Assembly (NCBI GenBank): GCA_022819745.1
Contig: JAJEGS010000039.1
Location: forward strand, 62,001 to 126,000
Direction: 5' to 3'
DNA length: 64,000 nt
Origin: Candidatus Latescibacterota bacterium
Lineage (GTDB): Bacteria > Latescibacterota > UBA2968 > UBA8231
Position numbers and translations under genes: made by a program
The notes under the pieces: generated by a model
What the model saw: the letters and a program-made list of their open reading frames with translations, nothing else
The model's database searches: none
Told to the model about the DNA's origin: nothing
Shown: piece by piece, positions 42,741 to 50,817 of the stretch
Layout of the letters: each line of letters opens with the position of its first letter
Position numbering within the stretch: the stretch's first letter is position 1

Positions 42741-43910
42741 TCAAGACACGAGCCCCTCGGACAGCGCCTCCAAGTACTTGTAACCCGACCCCGTATTAAA
42801 GAGCACCACGCGCTCGTCCGGGGCCACTAGTCCCTGCTCCTTGAGCTTGATTAGGGCCGCTAGCGTTGCCCCACCTTCGGGCGCGGGGAAAATGCCCGCG
42901 TGCGCCGCCATGCTATGCGAATGCGCGAGCAATTCCTCGTCGCTGACGGCAATGGCAGTGCCGCCGCTTTCCCGCAACACCTGTAACATCAGAAAGTCGC
43001 CGACCGCACTGGGAACGCGCAGGCCCGAAGCCACGGTGTGCGCGCCTTCCCACGCCTGGGCGGCTTCATCGCCGAGGGCAAAGGCCCGGACAATCGGCGC
43101 ACAGCCCTCGGCCTGCACCGAGATCATCCGCGGCCGGTGCTTGCCAATCCAGCCGAGTTGCTCCAGCTCGGCGAATGCCTTCCACATCCCGATCAACCCC
43201 GTGCCCCCACCAGTGGGATAAATCACCACGTCGGGCAGCGACCAATCCATCTGCTCGGCCAACTCGTAGCCCAAGGTCTTCTTGCCCTCGATGCGGTACG
43301 GCTCCTTCAGGGTCGATACCTCAAACCACCCCTCGGCTTCCTTGCGCTCGCCGACGATGCGACCGCAATCGCTGATTAGCCCGTCAACCAACTCGACCTC
43401 AGCGCCACAGGACCGGCACTCAGCGACAAAGGCCTGCGGCGTATCGCGGGGCATGAAGACAATCGCCGGTACACCACAGGCGGCTGCGTAGGCTGCCATC
43501 GCGCCACCGGCATTGCCCGCCGTGGGAATGGCCAGCTTTTGCGCACCGCGCGCGCGGGCGCAAGTGACGGCAGCCGAAAGTCCGCGCGCCTTGAAGGAGT
43601 CGGTGGGATTGGGCGATTCGTCCTTGATGTAGAGTTGGGAAAAGCCCGTCCAGCGACCCAAGCGCTCCGGGCGGAGCAGCGGGGTGAAACCCTCGCCGAG
43701 AGAGACGATTTCCTCGGGCGTGCGGATGGGCATGACTTCCCGGTAGCGCCACATCGTCGGCGGGCGGGTACTGAGCGCGGCGCGGGTCAGCTCGCGGCCA
43801 GCCCGATCGAGGTCGTAGCGAGCGAGAAGGGGCGCACCCACCTCCGACAGGTTCTGCAACACGTCGGCGTCGTAATGTGCACCCGTACGAGAGCACTCTA
43901 AATACGTCAT
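42741..43910 (-). CDS. thrC: Threonine synthase
   Basis: A 389-residue PLP enzyme that converts O-phosphohomoserine to threonine. It has an N-terminal zinc-finger-like start (YLECSRTGAHYD), then LGEGFTPLL, the PLP lysine in DESPNPTDSFKARGLS, IPTAGNAGGAMAAYAA and the phosphate loop YPTGGGTGLIGMWKAF. These match the short threonine synthases (ThrC type 1, about 350-390 residues). The start overlaps the nadD stop as ATGA (43907-43910); a GTG two codons earlier is possible. It closes the minus-strand run cpoB-unknown-bamD-nadD-thrC. Confidence 0.94.
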   Translation of the reverse strand: MTYLECSRTGAHYDADVLQNLSEVGAPLLARYDLDRAGRELTRAALSTRPPTMWRYREVMPIRTPEEIVSLGEGFTPLLRPERLGRWTGFSQLYIKDESPNPTDSFKARGLSAAVTCARARGAQKLAIPTAGNAGGAMAAYAAACGVPAIVFMPRDTPQAFVAECRSCGAEVELVDGLISDCGRIVGERKEAEGWFEVSTLKEPYRIEGKKTLGYELAEQMDWSLPDVVIYPTGGGTGLIGMWKAFAELEQLGWIGKHRPRMISVQAEGCAPIVRAFALGDEAAQAWEGAHTVASGLRVPSAVGDFLMLQVLRESGGTAIAVSDEELLAHSHSMAAHAGIFPAPEGGATLAALIKLKEQGLVAPDERVVLFNTGSGYKYLEALSEGLVS

Positions 43911-44494
43911 GAACACGGGGCGGCGTACAATCCTTTCGCAAGTATGTGGGCCTCGACCGCTTCGGGCACCATGTAGCGGATCGGTAGGCCAGCGGCCCGG
44001 CGCGACCTAATCTCGGTCGAGGACAGCTCAATGAGCGGGGTATCTATGAAGCGCAGGCGCGTCAACAGTTTTGGATCGTCGCCTGCCATTTCCCTTGGAC
44101 GCGCCCCCACTACTACCGTACACTGGGCCAAAATGCCTTCGAGATCGTGCCACTCGTCTAGCTGACCGATGTTGTCCGCGCCGATGATGAAAAACAACTC
44201 GGCACGGGGATAAAGCTGGTGCAACAGGCGCAGGGTTTCGACGGTATAGGACTTGCCCGGGCGGTCTAGCTCCAAACGCGAGGCCGCAAAGTCGGGACAG
44301 TCCGCTATGGCCAGTTCAACCATGGTCCAGCGCTCCTCGGCTGGCGCGTACGCGCCCTGCTTGAGCGGTGGATCGGCCGCTGGAATGAAAAGCACTTCGT
44401 CGAGGGGGATTTGCTCTAAGGCGAAGCGGGCCAAGAGCAGGTGGCCGTGGTGGATGGGGTCAAAACTGCCGCCGATGACGCCGATGCGCCGCAT
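43907..44494 (-). CDS. nadD: Nicotinate-nucleotide adenylyltransferase
   Basis: A 195-residue nucleotidyltransferase that makes deamido-NAD from nicotinate mononucleotide. The substrate motif IGVIGGSFDPIHHGHLLLARFAL carries the conserved HxGH, and LSSTEIRSRRAAGLPIRYMVPEAVEAHI matches the C-terminal ISSTxIRxR. Asp in IIGADNIGQLDEWHD is the catalytic-pocket residue. Length matches the family. A longer in-frame start lies upstream inside bamD and is rejected because the family starts at GGSFDP. It begins two bases after the bamD stop and is coupled to thrC. Confidence 0.96.
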   Translation of the reverse strand: MRRIGVIGGSFDPIHHGHLLLARFALEQIPLDEVLFIPAADPPLKQGAYAPAEERWTMVELAIADCPDFAASRLELDRPGKSYTVETLRLLHQLYPRAELFFIIGADNIGQLDEWHDLEGILAQCTVVVGARPREMAGDDPKLLTRLRFIDTPLIELSSTEIRSRRAAGLPIRYMVPEAVEAHILAKGLYAAPCS

Positions 44495-44496
44495 CT

Positions 44497-45243
44497 TTAG
44501 CCCGGCGATTGGCTCAGCCCGGACAGGTGCTTCTGCACGCCCTCCACCAGCTCCGGGTCGCCGCTGTCTTGCAGCACTTCCTTCCAATAGCGCACCGCTA
44601 GATCCACATCGCCTTGCTCGTGGGCGATTTCGCCCATGCGGAAGAGGGTGGTGTAATACCACTCGCCAACGTCCGGGTACTCGCGCAGCACTTCCTCGTA
44701 GATCATTTTGGCTGCATCGAAATGGCCCTGTTTGTGGTACAGGCGGCCACTTAAGTACTCTTTTTGCGCTAGGCGGCTCCGGCACTCGGTGATGCGCTCG
44801 CGCGCCTGTTCCGCCAAGGGCGCATCGGGATTGTCCTCAATAAAGTTGCGGAAGGCCGTCAGGGCCTCAAAGGTTTCCTTCTGGTCCAGCTCTGGACGGC
44901 GCAATTGCTTGAAGTACGACTCGCCTACCTTGAACTGCGCCTCAACCGCCCACTCGCTAGACGGATAAATATCGACGATGCGCTGATACTCAAAGGCGGC
45001 GTTGACCCAATCGCGATTGCAAAAGTGCGCTTCGGCTAGGAGAAACTGAGCCTCGGCCACCCGGCGCGAACCGGGAAAGTTGCTGACTAGGCGCTTGAAG
45101 TGCTCGGAGGCCTCTAGGCAGCGTTTTTTTTCCATGGCCTTTTGGCCTTCTTCAAAGTAGTAATCCGCGCCTTGGAGTTTCTCCGGCGGCGTGCTGGCGC
45201 AGGCGGCGACGCACAGGGCGAGCGGGAAGGCAAGGTATTTCAT
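44497..45243 (-). CDS. bamD: Outer-membrane assembly lipoprotein BamD
   Basis: A 248-residue lipoprotein of the BAM complex, which inserts beta-barrel proteins in the outer membrane. The signal peptide ends in a lipobox (VAAC, Cys15). Five TPR-like repeats follow; family-typical segments are YYFEEGQKAMEKKRCLEASEHFKRLVSNFPGSRRVAEAQFLLAEAHF and FNDNPDAP-like IEDNPDAPLAEQARERI. Family members average about 245 residues. It is needed for the outer membrane of the organism and implies the presence of BamA elsewhere. It follows the unknown gene at 45246 by two bases. Confidence 0.94.
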   Translation of the reverse strand: MKYLAFPLALCVAACASTPPEKLQGADYYFEEGQKAMEKKRCLEASEHFKRLVSNFPGSRRVAEAQFLLAEAHFCNRDWVNAAFEYQRIVDIYPSSEWAVEAQFKVGESYFKQLRRPELDQKETFEALTAFRNFIEDNPDAPLAEQARERITECRSRLAQKEYLSGRLYHKQGHFDAAKMIYEEVLREYPDVGEWYYTTLFRMGEIAHEQGDVDLAVRYWKEVLQDSGDPELVEGVQKHLSGLSQSPG

Positions 45244-45245
45244 GG

Positions 45246-45869
45246 CTAGCGGTTAGAAAAGAATAAATAGATAAGCCCACCGAGCACGGTGGAGACGATC
45301 ACAGGTTCGACGAACTTGCTCCACGTTTGTTCCTCTAACTCGGTCTTGGCAAATTTGAATTGATCGTGCTGGAGTATGTCTAGCTGCTTTTTGGGAATCT
45401 GATCGCGCTGCGTGCGAGTGATCTCGTCCTGCCAGTGGACCACATCGTCGCGCTCGTCGCTCAAGCGCAGGGCGAGCGTTACCCGTCCTTGGCGGCTGAC
45501 CTCGCTGCCGCGCAGTCCCGAGTACGCGGAAACTCCCAAGTCGAGCACTCGGTAGGACAGGCGCATACTCGCCGGTTGGGCCGCGGTCGAATCCAAGGTC
45601 ACGCTAAAGCCGCGCGTCAGCAGCCGATTGGCCAGTAGGTGTTCGACCATCCAATTGGCGTCGTGCTTGCTCTGCGCCACGATCAACAAGGAAGCCGACG
45701 CGGCATCAGCCGGTATTTCAATGCGCCCCAAACTCTCATCAACCGCACTCGCCACCGTCTCGACCAACAAGTCCATATTGGTGGGAAAAGGAATGGCGGC
45801 CGACGCGGAGGCACAGATCATCAGCACGGCCAAAAGGCGATAACAAATTCGCAACAAGATCGTTCTCAT
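45246..45869 (-). CDS. Conserved-context envelope protein of unknown function
   Basis: A 207-residue protein with a signal peptide (MRTILLRICYRLLAVLMICASASA) and a C-terminal membrane helix (IVSTVLGGLIYLFF). The periplasmic part has beta-strand patterns (ASLLIVAQSKHDANWMVEHLLANRLL, VTLALRLSDE). I do not recognise the family. The N-terminal third holds a conserved-looking MDLLVETVASAVDES segment. It lies exactly between bamD and cpoB with overlapping or two-base junctions, which suggests a role in envelope assembly or Tol-Pal function. The ATG shares its first base with the cpoB stop (TGATG). Confidence 0.65.
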   Translation of the reverse strand: MRTILLRICYRLLAVLMICASASAAIPFPTNMDLLVETVASAVDESLGRIEIPADAASASLLIVAQSKHDANWMVEHLLANRLLTRGFSVTLDSTAAQPASMRLSYRVLDLGVSAYSGLRGSEVSRQGRVTLALRLSDERDDVVHWQDEITRTQRDQIPKKQLDILQHDQFKFAKTELEEQTWSKFVEPVIVSTVLGGLIYLFFSNR

Positions 45870-46597
45870 CAACCACCGAGGTGTTTTATCTGTTCGCGGG
45901 CCGCAGGCGCATATTCGCTGTCTGGATACTCATCGACTAGCTTGCGTAAGGCCGCAAGCGCCCGGTCGCGCTCGGCCAAAGCGAGATGACAGCGGGCGAT
46001 TTTTAGCTGGGAGTCGTCGGCTTTATCCGTGTTGCTGAAGGCAAACACCTTGGTGAATTCGATCAGCGCCTGCTGGTATTGGCGCAGCCCGTAATAGCAC
46101 TCGCCTTTCCAATACTGGGCGTTATCGGACCATTCACTCAGGGGGGCTTCCTGCAGCAAGCGGTCAAACTCGGCCAAGGCGCGGTTATATTGTTTGTGGC
46201 GGTAGTAGTAGAGCGCACCTTGGTACATGTTGAACGCATCGCTTTTGCCGCTGCCGGACGTCGCCGCGGGCCGCAGAGTGTGGCGGCTGGTGCTGGCGGC
46301 GCGGCGCGGTAAAGAATCCAGTCGCGCACTTAGGACGCGGCTCTGGCTTTGGAGGGCCCTGAGTGCCTGCCGCAACTGGGCGTTGGATGTCTCTAGCTGG
46401 CGCACGCGCTCGGCCATAGCTTGCTCGCGCTCGTACGCGGCCGCAACTGCGCGTTCGAGGGACTGAAATGCTTCTCTTTCCTCTGGCTGGACCTCTTCCC
46501 GCTGGACGAGGGGTTGTTCGGCAGGTGGCGGCACAGGCGGCGCAGCGCAAGCTCCAAGGCCCAAGACCAACGCCAATGCGCTTTTCGCGCTTTTCAT
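45869..46597 (-). CDS. cpoB: Tol-Pal associated TPR lipoprotein CpoB (YbgF)
   Basis: A 242-residue lipoprotein. MKSAKSALALVLGLGACAA provides the signal and lipobox (LGAC). A coiled-coil segment follows (residues about 35-80, ERAVAAAYEREQAMAERVRQLE), then a linker, and three TPR-like repeats (AFNMYQGALYYYRHKQYNRALAEFDRLLQEAP and so on), as in CpoB, which coordinates PBP1B and Tol-Pal at the division site. In E. coli CpoB is a soluble periplasmic protein, so the lipobox is a difference. The ATG at 46597 is chosen over an earlier start by the signal peptide. No tolB/pal is adjacent in the window. Confidence 0.85.
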   Translation of the reverse strand: MKSAKSALALVLGLGACAAPPVPPPAEQPLVQREEVQPEEREAFQSLERAVAAAYEREQAMAERVRQLETSNAQLRQALRALQSQSRVLSARLDSLPRRAASTSRHTLRPAATSGSGKSDAFNMYQGALYYYRHKQYNRALAEFDRLLQEAPLSEWSDNAQYWKGECYYGLRQYQQALIEFTKVFAFSNTDKADDSQLKIARCHLALAERDRALAALRKLVDEYPDSEYAPAAREQIKHLGG

Positions 46598-46657
46598 CGC
46601 ACTTTTAATCGGAAACACAAATGAACCATCTTTGACAAAAAATATAGCATAATCCCT

Positions 46658-46676
46658 CTCCCAAACCAAATGGGAG
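46658..46676 (-). terminator. Possible hairpin terminator after rfaE2
   Basis: Six-bp perfect stem CTCCCA / TGGGAG with a 7-base loop, ten bases beyond the rfaE2 stop on the minus strand. A T-run (TTTTTT) follows about 18 bases later rather than immediately, so termination is uncertain. Confidence 0.35.
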
Positions 46677-46685
46677 CAAGGGGCG

Positions 46686-47174
46686 TTACGCGCTGGGTAG
46701 CGCCTTGATGCGCTCGATTAATTGGGTGGTGGAAAAGTTTGGCCACAGCGGCAGGGCGCGAACTTGGCCGCCGCGCGCTTCGACGCGTTCACGGCCGACA
46801 ATGGCGGCTGGGGCGTAATCGCCACCCTTGACCAAGACATCGGGCGCGAGCGCAGCCACGAGGCTCTCGACGCTCTCACCTGAAAAGATGCACACATGCG
46901 AAACGCATTCTAAGGCCGCCAGCACAGCGGCGCGGTCGTCTTGCGGGCACAAGGGCCGGCCCCGTCCCTTGAGGGCGCGGACTCCATCGTCATCGTTTAA
47001 TCCCACCGCAAGGCAGTCGCCCAAGGCGCGCGCCGCGCGCAAGTATTCGACGTGCCCGCGATGCAGCAAGTCAAAGCATCCATTGGTAAAGACGAAGGTC
47101 TGTCGCGCTTTTTTTAATTGGCTACGAATGGCGAGCAACTGGTCACACGTAATGATTTTGGTGGGATCGGCCAA
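46686..47174 (-). CDS. rfaE2: D-glycero-beta-D-manno-heptose 1-phosphate adenylyltransferase
   Basis: About 162 residues of the cytidylyltransferase fold, equivalent to the C-terminal half of bifunctional HldE. FVFTNGCFDLLHRGHVEYLRAARALG carries the HxGH nucleotide motif, VGLNDDDGV and LVKGGDYAP are diagnostic, and FSTTQLIERI closes the domain. It activates heptose for LPS core synthesis, so the cell probably makes heptose LPS. The kinase half (RfaE1) is not in the window. No ATG is available: the first in-frame codon outside the tRNA-His gene is TTG at 47174, without an evident Shine-Dalgarno sequence; the start is therefore uncertain. Confidence 0.88.
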   Translation of the reverse strand: MADPTKIITCDQLLAIRSQLKKARQTFVFTNGCFDLLHRGHVEYLRAARALGDCLAVGLNDDDGVRALKGRGRPLCPQDDRAAVLAALECVSHVCIFSGESVESLVAALAPDVLVKGGDYAPAAIVGRERVEARGGQVRALPLWPNFSTTQLIERIKALPSA

Positions 47175-47194
47175 GGCGACTACATGGCGAAAAA

Positions 47195-47272
47195 TGGGGT
47201 GGATGACGGGAGTTGAACCCGCGCCCTCCAGGGCCACAACCTGGCGCTCTAACCAACTGAGCTACACCCACC
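47195..47272 (-). tRNA. tRNA-His (anticodon GTG)
   Basis: Minus-strand cloverleaf with the His-specific extra 5' G (G-1 paired with C73), anticodon loop TTGTGGC giving GTG, T-loop TTCAACT and encoded CCA. It lies just upstream of rfaE2. Confidence 0.97.
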
Positions 47273-47292
47273 ACTAGGTCTTGAGGGCTGCA

Positions 47293-47369
47293 TGGCGTGC
47301 CCAGTAGGACTCGAACCTACGACCGTCTGCTTAGAAGGCAGATGCTCTATCCAACTGAGCTATGGGCAC
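47293..47369 (-). tRNA. tRNA-Arg (anticodon TCT)
   Basis: Minus-strand cloverleaf: acceptor GTGCCCA/TGGGCAC, anticodon loop CTTCTAA gives TCT, T-loop TTCGAGT, encoded CCA. Reads AGA/AGG codons. It is 20 bp upstream of tRNA-His and probably co-transcribed. Confidence 0.97.
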
Positions 47370-47456
47370 ATCGCCAAAGCGGCTGCGAAGCATTCAAAAA
47401 TATTAGGGGCTATTGCGCGCAAAGTCAACGCGCCGCGCGGCTAGGCAGTGCGTCAG

Positions 47457-47507
47457 TTTGAAAGTTCTTTGTGTTTTGTCCCTTTGTCAGGGACTGAAAT
47501 TTTCAAA
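47457..47507. repeat. Nested inverted repeat between tRNA-Arg and uxuA
   Basis: Outer arms TTTGAAA (47457-47463) and TTTCAAA (47501-47507) enclose an inner perfect stem GTCCC/GGGAC (47478-47494) with loop TTTGTCA. No T-run follows on the minus strand. It could slow transcription past uxuA. Otherwise nothing is seen in 47370-47513. Confidence 0.35.
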
Positions 47508-47513
47508 GCGTGG

Positions 47514-48569
47514 CTAGGCCGGGCCGCCGTTTTCGTTGTTGACAGCCTGCACCAACGCCCGCATGTAGGCGATGGAATACGCGACGCCCACGCGACTTCC
47601 GCCGAGCATGTCGGGGATATGATCGGGGATGATGGCCCCGTCGAACTCGACGACGCGTAGGGCCTGCATCACGCGGTGCATGTCCTGATAGCCGTCGTCC
47701 ATCAGGGTTTCGGTCCACGGGTCGGGCATGGGGTTGGAGACGTTGCGGAAGTGAATTTTGAAGAGCTTGTTGCGCTCGCCAAAGTAGTGTATCGCTTCTT
47801 CGACCGACGCCCCCATGCCCTGCTTGCCGCCCTCCAGCCAGCAGCCGACGCACAGACAAACGCCGATATTGGGGCTGTCGGCAATGTCCATCGCCCGCTT
47901 GTACCCGGCAAAGTTGCCGAAGATGCAGCGCGGTATTCCGCCTAGCGCATAGACCGGTGGGTCGTCGGGATGGATGCCAATATAGACTCCGGCTTCCTCG
48001 GCAACCGGCGCGACCTTGCGGATCATGTACTCGTAGTTTTCCCACAACTCATCTTCCGTGTAGGCGCGGCCATGGGTCAAGTCGCCGGCAAAGGTCTCAC
48101 TGCCCCAGCGACCCGTGGCGCTTTTGATGTCGAGAGTCCGCGCGCTCATGCCGCCGCGGCGAGTGGTGCGGCCAGTGCTCCAGATGCCGTTGCCCATGTG
48201 GGCGTACGTGTGGTAGCGGATGCCAGCGGCACCGAGGTCGCGGATGAACTGAATCAGTTCTTCGACTTTCTCGTCGCGGCCGGGCAGATTGAGCGTAATT
48301 TCCGGGACGTTGTGGACCGCGTGATTGGCGATGCGATATATCTGTAGGCCGTATTGAGCAAAGCGCACGGCGAATTGCTTGTAATGCTCGACGCTGTGCA
48401 ACGCCGGGTCGTCAATGCCGAGCATGACCCATTCGACGCCGAGCTGTTGAAAGAATTGCAGATCTTCGTCGCTGGCCTTGTGCGAGGTCTGAACGGCGAC
48501 TTGGATTCCCGGTTTGCTGGAGTACAGGCCAGGGACGGCGCGCAATGCGTAGGGTCTGTTGGCGGTCAT
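47514..48569 (-). CDS. uxuA: Mannonate dehydratase family protein (UxuA-like)
   Basis: A 351-residue TIM-barrel enzyme of the mannonate dehydratase type, which dehydrates D-mannonate to 2-keto-3-deoxygluconate. Diagnostic parts: YIGIHPDDPPVYALGGIPRCIFG, VCLCVGCWLEGG, LFKIHFRNVSNP and GAIIPDHIPDM. The conserved Cys/His residues of the Fe or Mn site are present (H in HPDD, C in CVGC, H in IHFRN, D in PDH). Its start overlaps the PhyH stop (ATGA), so it is coupled to an oxygenase and an unknown gene. Many members in such genomes may act on other sugar acids. Length is slightly shorter than E. coli UxuA. Confidence 0.85.
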   Translation of the reverse strand: MTANRPYALRAVPGLYSSKPGIQVAVQTSHKASDEDLQFFQQLGVEWVMLGIDDPALHSVEHYKQFAVRFAQYGLQIYRIANHAVHNVPEITLNLPGRDEKVEELIQFIRDLGAAGIRYHTYAHMGNGIWSTGRTTRRGGMSARTLDIKSATGRWGSETFAGDLTHGRAYTEDELWENYEYMIRKVAPVAEEAGVYIGIHPDDPPVYALGGIPRCIFGNFAGYKRAMDIADSPNIGVCLCVGCWLEGGKQGMGASVEEAIHYFGERNKLFKIHFRNVSNPMPDPWTETLMDDGYQDMHRVMQALRVVEFDGAIIPDHIPDMLGGSRVGVAYSIAYMRALVQAVNNENGGPA

Positions 48570-49354
48570 AGAGTGCCTTCCTTTATCAGTTCGGAAACCG
48601 GCTGCGATCTTTCCCAGCGCAGCGCGACTTCTTGGTCAATACCGCAGAGCCAGTTCCAGGTGCGGATGCGCCGCACCCGGTCGCGGTAGGACTCGACTTC
48701 GGTCACATACGGCAGACGCGGACGATCGCGATAGGCGGGAACTTCCGCTGCATCGCAGAGCCAGTCCCGCTGTGGTGCAGCCGTGCGGTGGTAGGAAAAT
48801 TTGATCATGCTGCGGGCGCGGTCGTTGTTTTTAGGACCGGCCTTGTGCCAGATGCCATAGCGGGTCAGCACCACGGAACCAGCCGGCACCGTCAGCGAGA
48901 CTTGGCCGAGGATGTCGTCGTAATGGGCGATGGCCTCGCGATCGACGGCGCGGCAATGCGAGCCGGGCAGAACCATAGTTGGCCCGTCGGCGAGCGCGAC
49001 GCTGTGCGGGTAATAATAGCACTGGAGTTCAAAGACGTCGTAGCCGCTGCCCGAAAGCCCGTCCGAATGCCAAGTCTGGCCAAGGTGCGGCTCCTTGAAA
49101 AAGTGGTGGTGGCCGCCTCGGGGCACCAAGAAATCCTCGCCCAACAGCGAGCGCGCAACCCCGGCGACTTGGGGATGCAGCAACACCTGCTGGGTGAAGT
49201 CGTCCGAGGCGATAAAGGCGTCGCAATTGCCGGGAGCGAGGTCGTCGCAGCAGCGATTGAAGCCCTCGTCGATGACGCTTTCGAGGACGACCAAACCGGA
49301 GGCGACAAAGTCCATGACGCCGTCGTCGTCTAGCGTCGGTTTAATTGGCGACAT
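48566..49354 (-). CDS. PhyH-type oxygenase, relative of the HEAT-fused protein
   Basis: A 262-residue Fe(II)/2-oxoglutarate oxygenase. Metal ligands are H96 and D98 in TWHSDGLSG and H170 in YGIWHKAGPKNN; R181 in RARSMIKF is placed for 2-oxoglutarate. The segments YYPHSVALADGPTMVLPGSH and the late RTWNWLCG are matched in the PhyH-HEAT protein at 10368 (YFPHAVPKELGPTTLVPGSQ and WNWLGG), so the two form a subgroup. It lies between an unknown small gene (nine bases before) and uxuA (ATGA overlap). Substrate unknown, but coupling to a sugar-acid enzyme suggests a polyol or acid. Confidence 0.85.
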   Translation of the reverse strand: MSPIKPTLDDDGVMDFVASGLVVLESVIDEGFNRCCDDLAPGNCDAFIASDDFTQQVLLHPQVAGVARSLLGEDFLVPRGGHHHFFKEPHLGQTWHSDGLSGSGYDVFELQCYYYPHSVALADGPTMVLPGSHCRAVDREAIAHYDDILGQVSLTVPAGSVVLTRYGIWHKAGPKNNDRARSMIKFSYHRTAAPQRDWLCDAAEVPAYRDRPRLPYVTEVESYRDRVRRIRTWNWLCGIDQEVALRWERSQPVSELIKEGTL

Positions 49355-49363
49355 CCGTTCCTC

Positions 49364-49723
49364 CTAAACGAATTTTTCGAGCACGAACTCATAGCCGAGA
49401 TAGTCGTTGTCCTGACCCTCGTACGCGTAGAGCTTGGCAATGGGAAACTGCACCACGCGCCAGCCATCGGCCACGGCCGCGAGCACTGATTCATAGGGCG
49501 GGTCGGCGCTGGGCAGGGTCGGCTTCTGCGGCTGGGTGGCGTCGTACAAGGCCCAGCTAGCCAGCGGCGAGCGCATATTGGTCGATTTGGCATAGAGGTA
49601 GAGGATCTGCTGGCGGGGTTCGGCGAGCAACTCACCGAGGCGGTCGAGATCCGCGGCGGTAATCGCCTCGGTGCGGAGCTTGTCTCGACACTGTGCCAAC
49701 CAGTTTTTTACAGCTTCGTGCAT
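49364..49723 (-). CDS. Conserved-looking small protein of unknown function
   Basis: A 119-residue soluble protein I do not recognise. The N-terminal helical part (VKNWLAQCRDKLRTEAITAADLDRLGELL) is followed by a mixed part with RQQILYLYAKSTN, SWALYDATQPQKP and a C-terminal WRVVQFPIAKLYAYEGQDNDYLGYEFVLEKF. The many aromatic residues near the end suggest a compact alpha/beta fold. The ATG follows a GGGAG. It is the first gene of a three-gene unit with a PhyH oxygenase and a mannonate dehydratase, so it may assist those enzymes. Confidence 0.6.
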   Translation of the reverse strand: MHEAVKNWLAQCRDKLRTEAITAADLDRLGELLAEPRQQILYLYAKSTNMRSPLASWALYDATQPQKPTLPSADPPYESVLAAVADGWRVVQFPIAKLYAYEGQDNDYLGYEFVLEKFV

Positions 49724-49794
49724 ATAGGCTCCCTATGGCGTCGGCGACATAAGAAAGTGCCCTCGTGTAGCGCGGTCAATAACCAGCGATGCAC

Positions 49795-50817
49795 CTAGTA
49801 ATCAACCACCACCTTGACGGTTTGGGGCTGGAGCGCTGCGTCGAAACCAGCGACTAAGTCGGGAAAGGGGACGCACTGCGAGATGAGAGGAGTCACGTCT
49901 AATTGCCGCCGCGCCAACAGGTCCAGGGCCTGGGGAAATACGTGGGCAAAGCGGAAGGAGCCGCGGACGGTCAATTCCTTTTGCATGACCAAGTTGACCG
50001 GCAGTTCAATCGGGCCGCCCTGGACACCCAACTGCACGATAGTGCCACCGGCCTTGCAGTGCGCGTAAGCAGCTTGCAGGGCAGCCGGGGCACCAGAGGC
50101 TTCCACCACGACGTCGAAGCCCTCGCCCGCCGCCTGCGCCACAGCCGCCGAATCGTCGGCACGCACGGGCTGATCGGCCCACAGTGACGCCGCCAAGTCG
50201 AGCGCACTTTGGCGAATATCGCTGACGGCGAGATGGGCCGCTCCGTGGTGCCGGGCGACCAAGCCAATAAGTTGGCCAATGGGACCAGCACCCGTCACCA
50301 GCACGCACTTGCCAGCGATGCCCCCTGCTTGGCCGACGCCGTGGACAGCGATGGATAGTGGCTCGAGTAGGGCCGCTTGGCGATAGTCCATCGCCGCGGG
50401 AAGCGGATGGCAGTTGTGCGCATGGACTTGCACGTATTCGCGGAACGAGCCGTCTTGGGGTGGGCTGCAGGCCGCAGAGCCAAAGTAGCGCATCTGCGCA
50501 CAGAGGTTGTAGCGGCCTTGGCGGCAGTGGGTACACGTGCGGCAGGGATGGGACGGGTCAATGGCCACTCGGCTGCCCGCTGGCAGCACGTCTGCGAACG
50601 CGCCCGCATCGACGACTTCCCCGGCCGACTCGTGCCCGAGGACAAAGGGGCGCTCTGGGACGAAATCGCCGTTTCTGCCGTGGACGTAGTAGTGCAGATC
50701 CGAACCGCAAATGCCGGTGGCGCGGATTTGCACCAAGACTTCGTCTGCGGCGATATGCGGTCGCTCGATTTCCGCGGCTCGCAGGTCGCAGGCACCGTGT
50801 AGGTAAAAAGCTCGCAT
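49795..50817 (-). CDS. Zinc-dependent polyol/sugar-acid dehydrogenase (L-idonate 5-dehydrogenase-like)
   Basis: A 340-residue medium-chain dehydrogenase. The catalytic-zinc region is TGICGSDLHYYVHGRNGDF, followed by VLGHESAGEVV; four structural-zinc cysteines are in CRTCTHCRQGRYNLC; and GAGPIGQLIGLVARHHG is the NAD(P) motif. The HYYxHGRxGDF form is typical of L-idonate 5-dehydrogenase and related sorbitol-type enzymes. It probably oxidises a sugar acid or polyol. The ATG at 50817 fits the family start; an earlier one adds 12 residues. It is divergent from the second UxuA-like gene, suggesting one shared control region. Confidence 0.85.
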   Translation of the reverse strand: MRAFYLHGACDLRAAEIERPHIAADEVLVQIRATGICGSDLHYYVHGRNGDFVPERPFVLGHESAGEVVDAGAFADVLPAGSRVAIDPSHPCRTCTHCRQGRYNLCAQMRYFGSAACSPPQDGSFREYVQVHAHNCHPLPAAMDYRQAALLEPLSIAVHGVGQAGGIAGKCVLVTGAGPIGQLIGLVARHHGAAHLAVSDIRQSALDLAASLWADQPVRADDSAAVAQAAGEGFDVVVEASGAPAALQAAYAHCKAGGTIVQLGVQGGPIELPVNLVMQKELTVRGSFRFAHVFPQALDLLARRQLDVTPLISQCVPFPDLVAGFDAALQPQTVKVVVDY

